This document shows, one piece after another, positions 56,217 to 64,000 of a stretch of DNA of 64,000 bases (positions are counted from its first letter, which is position 1; each line of letters starts with the position of its first letter). A model generated the notes under the pieces. The model was not told the DNA's origin, made no database searches, and saw only the letters and a list, made by a program, of their open reading frames with translations. Where the stretch lies: the NCBI RefSeq assembly GCF_022549495.1, contig NZ_JAKZGD010000005.1, positions 124,001-188,000 on the forward strand, in the 5' to 3' direction. This DNA comes from Acinetobacter sp. ANC 4805. GTDB lineage: Bacteria; Pseudomonadota; Gammaproteobacteria; Pseudomonadales; Moraxellaceae. The position numbers were made by a program, and so were the translations under genes.

Positions 56217-56801
56217 ATGAATTCTATATGTGTTTTTTGCGGTTCTTCTCTCGGTAATGATCCTATTTATCAACAAATTGCACAAGCGACAGGGCAGGCA
56301 ATTGCGCAGCAAGGTCAAATCCTTGTTTATGGCGGTAGTCGCTCTGGTTTAATGGGAGTGGTTGCCGATAGTGCACTACAAGCAGGTGGACGGGTAATCG
56401 GCATCATTCCAAAAGCTTTGGTTGATCGAGAATTAGCACATACGGGTTTAACTGAACTGTATGTGGTCAATGATATGCATGAACGGAAAACTAAAATGGC
56501 AGAGTTAGCCGATGCTTTTGTCGCATTGCCTGGTGGTGCAGGCACGATGGAAGAAATCTTTGAACAATGGACATGGAATCAGTTGGGTATTCATCGAAAA
56601 CCATGTGCATTTTTAAATATTGATGGTTTCTATGATGGATTGATTCAAACCATCCAAGATTCGGTGGATCGTGGTTTTAGTCAGGCTCGTTTTGTGGAAA
56701 ATTTGATTGTCGCAGATAATATCCATGATATTTTAACCGCATTTTTAGCATATCAACCTGCGACACCCAAATGGATGTCTGCGACAGATATTCAGGGCTG
56801 A
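56217..56801 (+). CDS. LOG-family protein (cytokinin riboside 5'-monophosphate phosphoribohydrolase-like)
   Basis: 194 residues. Rossmann-type fold with SGLMGVVADSAL and the LOG signature LPGGAGTMEEIFEQWTW (PGGxGTxxE), also called TIGR00730. Members cleave nucleoside monophosphates to base and ribose phosphate. Followed nine bases later by a Nudix gene, giving a probable two-gene nucleotide-metabolism operon. Confidence 0.9.
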   Translation: MNSICVFCGSSLGNDPIYQQIAQATGQAIAQQGQILVYGGSRSGLMGVVADSALQAGGRVIGIIPKALVDRELAHTGLTELYVVNDMHERKTKMAELADAFVALPGGAGTMEEIFEQWTWNQLGIHRKPCAFLNIDGFYDGLIQTIQDSVDRGFSQARFVENLIVADNIHDILTAFLAYQPATPKWMSATDIQG

Positions 56802-56810
56802 GGAGAGTAC

Positions 56811-57206
56811 GTGAAAACAATAACGGTTGCTGCGGCGATTATACTGAATGAACACAACCAATTGCTCTTGGTACGTAAACAGAACACACAGGCCTTTATG
56901 CAAGTGGGTGGCAAACTAGAAAGCAATGAGCCTCCTGAAGTTACGATACAACGTGAGATTTTAGAGGAAATCGGTTGCGAATCTGAGATCAAACAGTTTG
57001 TCGGGCGCTTTGAAACAGCTGCGGCAAATGAGCCTGATCATTTGTTGATGAGTTATGTTTATGAGGTGGAATTGAAACAAGCACCGCATATTGCAGCTGA
57101 AATTGCAGAGATGAAATGGATTGATTTGCATGATCAATCGACTTTACTTGCACCTCTTACTCAACATGTGGTGATTCCATGGTGTCAGCAAAATCTAGTG
57201 TACTAG
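56811..57206 (+). CDS. Nudix hydrolase
   Basis: 131 residues from a GTG with GAGGAG upstream. The Nudix box spans GGKLESNEPPEVTIQREILEE followed by IG (written across about 36-58), with the REILEEIG core. MutT-like length. Substrate unknown. Its last 50 bases overlap, tail to tail, the 3' end of comF. Confidence 0.9.
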   Translation: MKTITVAAAIILNEHNQLLLVRKQNTQAFMQVGGKLESNEPPEVTIQREILEEIGCESEIKQFVGRFETAAANEPDHLLMSYVYEVELKQAPHIAAEIAEMKWIDLHDQSTLLAPLTQHVVIPWCQQNLVY

Positions 57207-57843
57207 CTTGATGATTTACTGCAGCTGCTAAACAGATACTATAAATTTGTTGGCAGCCAAGTTGTTGTAAGACGTGTGATAAAGCAGTGATCGAACTCCC
57301 TGTAGTCACAACATCATCGATGATTAAGACTTTTCGATAACGAAGATGATTGGGTGGTGCAGCCACGAATTGCTGTTCAATATTTTCTAGTCTTTCTATG
57401 CGTGACAAACCTTTTTGCGAATGTTGCGCCAAGCGTTGCACGGGTTGCCAGATGGCTACATTTAAGCTTTTACTCAGTGCTTGAGCGAGTAGCAATGTTT
57501 GATTGAAACCTCGTTCGACCAAGCGATCTGCTGAAATCGGCATTGGAACGATTGCGTGAACTTTAGGAAGTTTTATTTGTTGTAATAGCCCTTCTAATAT
57601 ACGTTGATGATGAAATTTTTGCTCATATTTAAACTGTTGAATGATGCGATCAATCGGATATTGATAATGACAGGCAACAAAAATCTGTTGTTGGTTACGC
57701 TCGATGGATTGTTTTAACCAGGGTAATTGTTCCCAACAACTTTGACATACTCCGTATTGTTTCTTAATCCCAATATCACACAGGCTGCATGGGGTTAGAT
57801 AATCAAAAAGCTGTTGTGTTGATCTGCCAATGAATTTAAACAT
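57157..57843 (-). CDS. comF: ComF-family amidophosphoribosyltransferase-like protein
   Basis: 228 residues from the ATG at 57843. An N-terminal zinc-finger pair (CSLC near 20, CQSC near 35) precedes a PRTase domain (about 90-220) with the PRPP signature VLIIDDVVTTGSSI. ComF-type proteins support DNA uptake in competent bacteria, and Acinetobacter is often transformable; direct function here is inferred. It starts inside the end of recG, so the two are co-transcribed. The C-terminal coding end overlaps the Nudix gene. Confidence 0.88.
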   Translation of the reverse strand: MFKFIGRSTQQLFDYLTPCSLCDIGIKKQYGVCQSCWEQLPWLKQSIERNQQQIFVACHYQYPIDRIIQQFKYEQKFHHQRILEGLLQQIKLPKVHAIVPMPISADRLVERGFNQTLLLAQALSKSLNVAIWQPVQRLAQHSQKGLSRIERLENIEQQFVAAPPNHLRYRKVLIIDDVVTTGSSITALSHVLQQLGCQQIYSICLAAAVNHQASTLDFADTMESPHVE

Positions 57844-59881
57844 AAGCATATCTTGGGGCTTCGGGCAGCCAGCGTTTTAATAGTCCATCAGCATGTTGTG
57901 GGTAATCTCTTAAAATTTGTTCAGCGACATAATGTGCTTGTGTGAGTAAATGATCATCACGTTCTAAACGTGCCACACGAAAGCCCATATCTCCAGTTTG
58001 TTTGGTTCCTAAGAGTTCACCGGGGCCACGGATTTCCAAATCTTTTTCAGCAATCACAAAACCATCATTACTTTCACGTAAGATTGAAAGGCGTTCCTGA
58101 CCATTTTGAGACAAAGGTACTTTGTAGAGTAGAGCGCAAAAACTAGCGGTAGCACCACGCCCAACCCGACCACGCAATTGGTGTAATTGGGAAAGCCCCA
58201 AACGTTCTGCATTCTCAATAATCATAATAGATGCATTCGGGACATCGACTCCAACCTCAATCACGGTAGTGGCAATTAACAGTTGTAATTGATTGTCTTT
58301 AAATGCTTGCATGACTGCTTGTTTTTCATCGGCCTTCATTTTGCCATGTACTAGACCAATATTGATATCTGGAAAGCGTTCTTTAATTTCTTGGTAGGTC
58401 GCCTCAGCCGCTTGTGCATCCAAGGTTTCAGACTGTTCAACTAAGGTGCAGACCCAATAGGCTTGTTTACCTTCACGACAATTGCTGGCAATCCGTTGCA
58501 GGACTTGTTCACGACGATCCAACGGAATGGTGACTGTTTGAATAGGCGTACGTCCAGGCGGTAATTCGTCAATAATTGAGGTATCTAAATCACCATAGGC
58601 ACTCATCGCGAGGGTGCGGGGAATTGGTGTTGCTGTCATGACCAATTGATGTGGGGTGAATTGGTCAGCCCCTTTATTTCTTAAGGCAAGACGTTGATCA
58701 ACCCCAAAGCGATGTTGTTCATCAATAATGACTAAACCAAGTTTGGAGAACCCCACAGTATCTTGGAATAAGGCATGTGTTCCTACAATGAGCTGCGCAT
58801 GTCCTTCTTTAATTTGTTGTTCGGCTAGAGTGCGCGCTTTGCCCTTTTGCTTGCCTGAAAGCCATGCTACTTGGATGCCTAACGGCTCAAACCAACGTTT
58901 AAAATTTAAATAATGTTGCTCAGCTAATATCTCAGTTGGTGCCATCAATGCAACTTGCCAATCCGCTTCTAGTGCATGACAGGCTGCAACTGCTGCGACT
59001 AAGGTTTTACCTGCTCCCACATCACCTTGGACTAAACGGAGCATCGGTTGATCTTGCTTGAGATCTTGCAAGATTTCCTTAGAAACTCGTTTTTGTGCAT
59101 TGGTCATTTGAAAAGGAAGCCCGTCTAATAATGCCTTAGCCAAGACTTTACTGCTATCAAAACGAGGTGCAGCAATTTGGCGAATATAGGCACGGCGTGT
59201 TAACAGACTAATTTGATGGGCAACCAGTTCTTCAAAAATTAAACGCTGTTGGGCAGGATGTGAACCTTGATTGAGTTGTTGCATGTTGGCATCAACAGGG
59301 GGTTCATGAATATATTCTAATGCTTGTTTAAGTTCATAGCCATTGCTGTATTTATTCGGTAATAACTCAGCCAAGTCATCGCTATGGTGCTGTAGGGCTT
59401 GGCGTACATATTCACGTAGCTTGGGTTGAGTCAGTCCTTCAGTGCTTGGATAAATTGCCGTGAGTTGGGTTTTAGGTAACGGCGTATGCTGTTGGATGAC
59501 TTGTATCTCTGGATGATACATTTCTAAGCCACGTGCACCGACACGAACCTCACCAAAAATTCGGAGCTGTTGCCCCATTTTGATCCGATCAGTTAAACCT
59601 TTGTAAATATGATAAAAACGTAAAGTGACCTTGCCAAAATCATCTTGTAATAAAGCGGCAAGAGATTTCTTTTTACCAGGGGGGAAATCCACTGATCGGA
59701 CTTCGCCTTCAAGCAGATAACTTCGCCCAACAACCAGCTGATTCATTGGAATAATAGTGCTACGATCTTCATAGTCACGCGGAAGATGAAACAGCAAATC
59801 ATCCGTGCTAAAAATATGAAGCTTTTCTAATAGGGTTGCTGCGGCAGCACCAACGCCTTGTAATTTCTGGATTGAAGTCAT
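57836..59881 (-). CDS. recG: ATP-dependent DNA helicase RecG
   Basis: 681 residues. An N-terminal wedge/OB domain (about 20-230) leads to superfamily 2 helicase motifs: GDVGAGKTLVAAVAA, LMAPTEILAEQH, IIDEQHRFGVDQR (DEQH), MTATPIPRTLA, and the C-terminal RGRVGRG. Processes stalled forks and branched DNA. Starts at 59881, only 18 bases from the start of the divergent SDR gene. Followed by comF with an overlap. Confidence 0.96.
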   Translation of the reverse strand: MTSIQKLQGVGAAAATLLEKLHIFSTDDLLFHLPRDYEDRSTIIPMNQLVVGRSYLLEGEVRSVDFPPGKKKSLAALLQDDFGKVTLRFYHIYKGLTDRIKMGQQLRIFGEVRVGARGLEMYHPEIQVIQQHTPLPKTQLTAIYPSTEGLTQPKLREYVRQALQHHSDDLAELLPNKYSNGYELKQALEYIHEPPVDANMQQLNQGSHPAQQRLIFEELVAHQISLLTRRAYIRQIAAPRFDSSKVLAKALLDGLPFQMTNAQKRVSKEILQDLKQDQPMLRLVQGDVGAGKTLVAAVAACHALEADWQVALMAPTEILAEQHYLNFKRWFEPLGIQVAWLSGKQKGKARTLAEQQIKEGHAQLIVGTHALFQDTVGFSKLGLVIIDEQHRFGVDQRLALRNKGADQFTPHQLVMTATPIPRTLAMSAYGDLDTSIIDELPPGRTPIQTVTIPLDRREQVLQRIASNCREGKQAYWVCTLVEQSETLDAQAAEATYQEIKERFPDINIGLVHGKMKADEKQAVMQAFKDNQLQLLIATTVIEVGVDVPNASIMIIENAERLGLSQLHQLRGRVGRGATASFCALLYKVPLSQNGQERLSILRESNDGFVIAEKDLEIRGPGELLGTKQTGDMGFRVARLERDDHLLTQAHYVAEQILRDYPQHADGLLKRWLPEAPRYAYV

Positions 59882-59899
59882 CTCTGGTCAAGGGTATGT

Positions 59900-60718
59900 A
59901 TGCATATTTTATTTATTGGTTATGGTAAAACATCTCAGCGTGTTGCTAAATACTTATTTGAGCAAGCTCACCACATTAGCACAATTAGCCGTAGTCAAAA
60001 AACAGATTGTTACGCAACACATTATCTTCAAGATATTCAGCAGCTCGATTTAGCGCAACTTCGTCCAGTTGATGTGGTCTATGTGATTCTTGCACCTTCA
60101 CAAAGTGGCATAGCGGCATATCAGCAAACCTATGTTGATAGTATTGAGCCTATTGTTGAAGCTTTAAAAGGGCATCCTGTTCAACGTATCATCATCGTTT
60201 CTTCCACCCGTGTGTATGGCGAAAATGCAGGGGAGCGAATTGATGATGAGTCAATGATTCAGCCAATCGATGAGCAAGGGCATTTACTTCGGAAGATGGA
60301 GTTGTTGTGGCAGGCTTACTATCCGCAGCAGAGCATTATTGTGCGCCCAACAGGCATTTATGGCACATCGATTGCCCGATTAAAAAAACTTGCTGAGCAG
60401 ACTCTTAGCTATCCAACCTTACATTTTAGTAATCGGATCCATATTGATGATTTGGCAAAGTTTTTAGCATTGTTGGCGACCTTAGACCAAGTGCAATCGA
60501 GCTATATCGTGACCAATAACACCCCTTTAGCTATGCATGAAATTTTACGTTGGTTTCAGCAATTCTTGAGTTTACCTGAAGTGGAGCTTGCATCTGAGCA
60601 AGTGACAGGTAAGCAAATTTATGCAACTCGGTTGGTGGAAACAGGGTTTAAATTTGACCATTTGATTTGCTTTAATGACTATGCCGAACTGTTAACGGCA
60701 CATAGTAATGGAAAATAA
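59900..60718 (+). CDS. NAD(P)-dependent epimerase/dehydratase-like (SDR) protein, YeeZ-type
   Basis: 272 residues. N-terminal dinucleotide-binding FIGYGKTSQRVAKYL (GxGxxS variant rather than GxGxxG); VYVILAPSQSG, IIVSSTRVYGENAGERI with the YxxxK region modified. Extended SDR fold; substrate unknown. Starts at ATG 59900 with AAGGG upstream. Divergent from recG with almost no intergenic space. Confidence 0.8.
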   Translation: MHILFIGYGKTSQRVAKYLFEQAHHISTISRSQKTDCYATHYLQDIQQLDLAQLRPVDVVYVILAPSQSGIAAYQQTYVDSIEPIVEALKGHPVQRIIIVSSTRVYGENAGERIDDESMIQPIDEQGHLLRKMELLWQAYYPQQSIIVRPTGIYGTSIARLKKLAEQTLSYPTLHFSNRIHIDDLAKFLALLATLDQVQSSYIVTNNTPLAMHEILRWFQQFLSLPEVELASEQVTGKQIYATRLVETGFKFDHLICFNDYAELLTAHSNGK

Positions 60719-60843
60719 TTAGATTAAACTGCAAGACAGTTTGAAAGTTTGGTATGAATTTTGATGTTAAAATACCAACAGATTCCGTAAAGGAACTGCC
60801 TGAGTTGTACACATGGTTTGTGGTGAGGCATTAAGGGGGGAGT

Positions 60844-61824
60844 ATGAAAAAAATAATTTGTATGCTCATGCTGGGATTCGTGACTACAACCAGTTGGGCA
60901 GGTACGCAAACATGGTGTGTATTTGACCCACTTGGTACTCAGGGCGATATTAGTCGTCGTTTACAAGATATTCGTCTCTATGCACTTCAATATAAAACTC
61001 AGTTAAAGTTTGATACTTTTAAGGATGAAAAAGATGCGATTCAGGCATTTGATCAAAATAAATGTTCAGGTTTAGTGGCATCTAATTTTCATACCTATCG
61101 TTACAACCATTTTATGGGAAGTACCAGTGGAATTGGTTTGATTTCAAACAATCGTGTTGCACGTATGTTGTTGCAGTTATTAACCAATCCAAATGTCGAA
61201 AAACGTATGCTAGATCAAAATTATGAAGTGCTAGGCATGATTCCAATTGGTACAGCATATATGATCATGAATACTCAGCAGATCAGTAAAGTTTCACAAT
61301 TAAAGAATAAGACCATTGGTATTCTGGAAAATAATCCGCCTCAATTGGCATTAGTACAAAGTGTATCGGCAAAACCTGTTTATGTGGATTTTGCGACCGC
61401 AGTTGATTCGTTTAAACAAAAGAAGATCGATATCTTGGCTGCGCCAGCATATGGCGTATTACCTTATAACTTGAAAAAGGAATTTGGTGAATCGACCCAA
61501 GTTGTAAATTTTCCAGTCGCGTATTTTGCAATCAATATTGTGATTCGACCTCAAGCTTATCCAAATGGTTTTGGGCATCAAATCCGAACTTGGTTTGTGA
61601 AAAATAGTAATGTTTTGGCTGCTCAGGCAATGCAATGGGAAAATCATTTACCTGCCTATTATTGGGCTGATATTTCGGGATATGAAAAACAAGGTTATGA
61701 AGCTCTAGTGGCGAAGATTCGCAATCGTTATGTCAATTCTGGTTATTATGATGCGTATTTTGTCGAGCTAATCAAACGACTAAAATGTTTAGATGACCCT
61801 AAATATTTAGAGTGTCGTCGATAG
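60844..61824 (+). CDS. AdeT-like exported solute-binding-type protein
   Basis: 326 residues. Signal peptide ends TTSWAG. The mature start TQTWCVFDPLGTQGDISRRL, with QLKFDTFKDEKDAIQAFD and CSGLVASNF, matches AdeT1/AdeT2 of Acinetobacter as I remember them. Those were once described as efflux-related but look like periplasmic solute-binding (TRAP/DUF6091-type) proteins. Strong ribosome-binding site (AAGGGGGGAG). No transporter genes are adjacent, so its partner is unknown. A hairpin follows. Confidence 0.72.
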   Translation: MKKIICMLMLGFVTTTSWAGTQTWCVFDPLGTQGDISRRLQDIRLYALQYKTQLKFDTFKDEKDAIQAFDQNKCSGLVASNFHTYRYNHFMGSTSGIGLISNNRVARMLLQLLTNPNVEKRMLDQNYEVLGMIPIGTAYMIMNTQQISKVSQLKNKTIGILENNPPQLALVQSVSAKPVYVDFATAVDSFKQKKIDILAAPAYGVLPYNLKKEFGESTQVVNFPVAYFAINIVIRPQAYPNGFGHQIRTWFVKNSNVLAAQAMQWENHLPAYYWADISGYEKQGYEALVAKIRNRYVNSGYYDAYFVELIKRLKCLDDPKYLECRR

Positions 61825-61826
61825 GT

Positions 61827-61863
61827 TGTGTTAGCCAAAGCGATTCATGCTTTAACTAACACA
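61827..61863. terminator. Hairpin between the AdeT-like gene and plsB
   Basis: TGTGTTAG and CTAACACA, with inner AAAGC/GCTTT, form a long interrupted stem between the convergent stops at 61824 and 61886. No clear T-tract. Confidence 0.55.
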
Positions 61864-61885
61864 GAAGAAATGAATGTTGATAGCG

Positions 61886-64000
61886 TTAAGCTTTCTTGCG
61901 TTTTAAACGGCGTTTTGCTTGCTGTGATGCCATTGCTTCTAAAGCGGTTGCAAGTTCTTCATCACTAAACGTTGTGATGTGTTGCAACATTTGCAATGTC
62001 GTTTCATCCAGTACCAGTTGAGCACCTGCAGCCATTTCACTGAAATTATCATCATACTCAATGAAACCTTGTTCATTATTACGAATATAATTTTGCTGTG
62101 TAAGGACTTTAATAAAGCTTTGGAATAAAGACTTATCGAAGAACTCAGGTGAATTAAACTCATATAGGACAGATAAACGTTGACCTAATAAATGACTGAG
62201 TTCTTCAACTTGCTTGGTTGAAATATTGCCAGAACCACGTTGCGTAATCAGTGCAAGCGTCATGTAATAACGCTCTAAGCTTTGTTTAACAGGCATGCCT
62301 AATGTTAAAAGCTTCTGATGTTCTTCACTGTTTGGTGTTGGGCTAAATAAGTTACCATCATGATCTTGGAAAATGAGACCAATTTGAACGAGCGCATCAA
62401 TATATGTATCAATGTGCTGTTGTAATTCAGCCGCTTGCCATTTCATAAACAGTTCAGCTTTTAAGAAAGGATATAAAGTCCGAATCACATTGCTTAAATC
62501 TGTTTTATTAATTTTACCGTTATGCTCAACCAATGATGCAACCAATGATGGTAATACAAAGGCATGTAAAATGTTGTTGCGGAAGTAAGTTAGCAAGACG
62601 GCTTGATTATCTTCAATTGCAATAATATCGCCTAAAACATGCTGCACGCGTTTAATGAGCTTGAGTTTTAAACCGTAGGCAATGATTTCTTTACCTGATA
62701 ATGATGTTACTTGAGTGCGTTCATCATAAGGTTGCTGTGTCGCCAAATCACGGTAGATATCAAGCTGTTTAATACAGATTTCTTCATCTAGTGTGTGTTT
62801 TGGTGTTGCCAATAAAATCAAAGACAGTAAAGAAACAGGATTGATCACCGCTGCTCGGTTAATATTTTCTAAAATCAGATTGGCTGAGCTAGAAACAACA
62901 CGAGACACTTCAGCAGGAATCGGTGCATCATTCTTTTCAATCTGAATTTTATCTGCATTATGCTGCTTTAAAATATCATCAAGGAAAACAGGTTCACCAA
63001 AGTTGACGTGTACTTTGCCAAAGATTCTTTCAATTTTTCGTAAGGTTTTGACGATACCAAAAATTGATTCAGCTTCTTTTGGCTTACCTTGCATTTCACC
63101 TACGTAAGTTGAGCCTTCCATCAAGCGCTCATAACCAATATACGTTGGTAAGAAGACGATCGGTTTCGCACGTCCACGTAAATGACCATGTACGGTCATT
63201 GCGAGCATACCTGTTTTCGGTGGAAGTAAGCGTCCAGTACGTGAACGACCACCTTCAATGAAGTATTCGATTGGGGTGTTACGTGACAGAATGCTATATA
63301 AATATTCCTTAAATACAGAGGTATATAGTGCATTTCCACGGAATGAACGGCGAATAAAGAACGCACCACCACCACGTAATAACTGACCAACAAACGGTAA
63401 GTTTAAGTTATCACCCGCAGCGATATATGGAATCATTAAGCCACGTTTATAGATTACATATGACAAGAGTAAATAGTCGATATGGCTACGGTGACAAGGT
63501 GTGTAAATAATTTCGTAGTCTTTTGCGAGTTCACGCACAGTACTGAAGTTGTGTACTTCAACGCCGTCATAGAGTTGTGTCCATAAGCGGGTTAAAGCCA
63601 TATCGGCAAAACGAACGGCAGAAGCTGAATAATCAGAAACGATTTCATTTACGTAGCCAATTGCACGACGTTCTGCTTCGAGCATGCTGATCTTATGTTG
63701 AATACTTTCACGGCGAATGGCATCTTGTACATCGCGTGCCTTCACCACTGATTGCATCACATTACGGCGGTCAGATAAGTCAGGGCCTAGTACCACTTCA
63801 CGTTGCTGATCGAGGTAAGTGTCTAACGAACTTGCAATATAAGTTGCAGGCGAAATATTTGGGTGATGCTTCTTGGCATAATCTACCAATTCTCGTAAAG
63901 ATTGAGGCTCATGAAACTCTAAATATGAATCGCGCCCATGTAAGCCAATATTCATGAGTTGTTTCACTGTACCTGGTGTTGCCCAAGTATCAGAAAATAA
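61886..64000 (-). CDS. plsB: Glycerol-3-phosphate 1-O-acyltransferase PlsB (partial, N-terminus beyond window)
   Basis: The reading frame is open to the right edge; a GTG at 63967 is not a real start. About 704 residues are visible. Acyltransferase motif I is YTPCHRSHIDYLLLSYV (HX4D); motif III is EGGRSRTGR; FFIRRSFRGNALYTSVFKEYL is typical. First acylation in phospholipid synthesis, inner-membrane enzyme. The usual length is about 800 residues or more, so roughly 100-150 N-terminal residues lie outside. The last residues KRRLKRKKA are basic. Confidence 0.95.
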   Translation of the reverse strand, partial: LFSDTWATPGTVKQLMNIGLHGRDSYLEFHEPQSLRELVDYAKKHHPNISPATYIASSLDTYLDQQREVVLGPDLSDRRNVMQSVVKARDVQDAIRRESIQHKISMLEAERRAIGYVNEIVSDYSASAVRFADMALTRLWTQLYDGVEVHNFSTVRELAKDYEIIYTPCHRSHIDYLLLSYVIYKRGLMIPYIAAGDNLNLPFVGQLLRGGGAFFIRRSFRGNALYTSVFKEYLYSILSRNTPIEYFIEGGRSRTGRLLPPKTGMLAMTVHGHLRGRAKPIVFLPTYIGYERLMEGSTYVGEMQGKPKEAESIFGIVKTLRKIERIFGKVHVNFGEPVFLDDILKQHNADKIQIEKNDAPIPAEVSRVVSSSANLILENINRAAVINPVSLLSLILLATPKHTLDEEICIKQLDIYRDLATQQPYDERTQVTSLSGKEIIAYGLKLKLIKRVQHVLGDIIAIEDNQAVLLTYFRNNILHAFVLPSLVASLVEHNGKINKTDLSNVIRTLYPFLKAELFMKWQAAELQQHIDTYIDALVQIGLIFQDHDGNLFSPTPNSEEHQKLLTLGMPVKQSLERYYMTLALITQRGSGNISTKQVEELSHLLGQRLSVLYEFNSPEFFDKSLFQSFIKVLTQQNYIRNNEQGFIEYDDNFSEMAAGAQLVLDETTLQMLQHITTFSDEELATALEAMASQQAKRRLKRKKA

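Overview
The window is a stretch of Acinetobacter chromosome. It is AT-rich, and it carries several genes or families known from this genus: a CraA-type MFS drug exporter, an AdeT-like exported protein, an LpxO-type hydroxylase, and fadBA, glyQS, hemF/aroE, ribA/dxs and mlaFEDCB in gammaproteobacterial form. I cannot name the species. I see no insertion sequence, complete prophage, CRISPR array, rRNA or tRNA gene. The right edge cuts plsB, and the left edge cuts a gene reading leftwards (MFKNMAADLMG...).

Layout. 1-1.8 kb: a small accessory islet (zinc-ribbon membrane protein, overlapping small partner, GRDP-like protein with a Cys-rich tail). It is bounded by the intact fadA 3' end and by a decayed second copy of that end. 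1.8-5.2 kb: fadBA, beta-oxidation. 5.8-11.7 kb: globin-coupled diguanylate cyclase, LpxO-like hydroxylase, two small AT-rich genes, an RlaP-like nucleotidyltransferase, and two envelope lipoproteins. 12-18 kb: craA, lipoprotein SodC, AI-2E-family permease, orphan ParA, membrane-anchored Endonuc_Holl protein, methyltransferase, exported protein. 18-27 kb: a TonB-dependent receptor behind a Fur-like box, a second methyltransferase, an alpha/beta-hydrolase-like protein, small exported proteins, tautomerase, Baeyer-Villiger-type monooxygenase. 27-32 kb: a HEPN-type accessory gene next to glyQS. 32-41 kb: a probable Zur-regulated AztD-like zinc chaperone, LprI-like and NlpE-like proteins, HPP-CBS protein, PspC protein, acyl-CoA dehydrogenase, a 774-residue lipoprotein. 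41-50.7 kb: aroE, hemF, a dead gene, ribA, dxs, suhB, two small orphan genes, and a DEAD-box helicase with a long structured leader and a tandemly repeated basic tail. 51-54.4 kb: the mlaFEDCB phospholipid-transport operon. 55-64 kb: corA, LOG-family and Nudix genes, comF, recG, SDR protein, AdeT-like protein, plsB.

Most of the window is housekeeping metabolism and envelope maintenance: fatty-acid oxidation, phospholipid synthesis and transport, isoprenoid, haem, riboflavin and shikimate steps, and glycyl-tRNA charging. Small AT-rich genes of unknown function sit singly or in pairs between conserved operons. The most unusual items are the fadA 3'-end islet with its displaced repeat and integrase-arm-like direct repeats, the orphan AztD-like gene behind a near-perfect Zur palindrome, the HEPN-motif gene beside glyS, the multi-hairpin helicase leader, and the Cys-rich tail of the GRDP-like protein. 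All calls rest on reading the sequence and on memory of families; no search was run.
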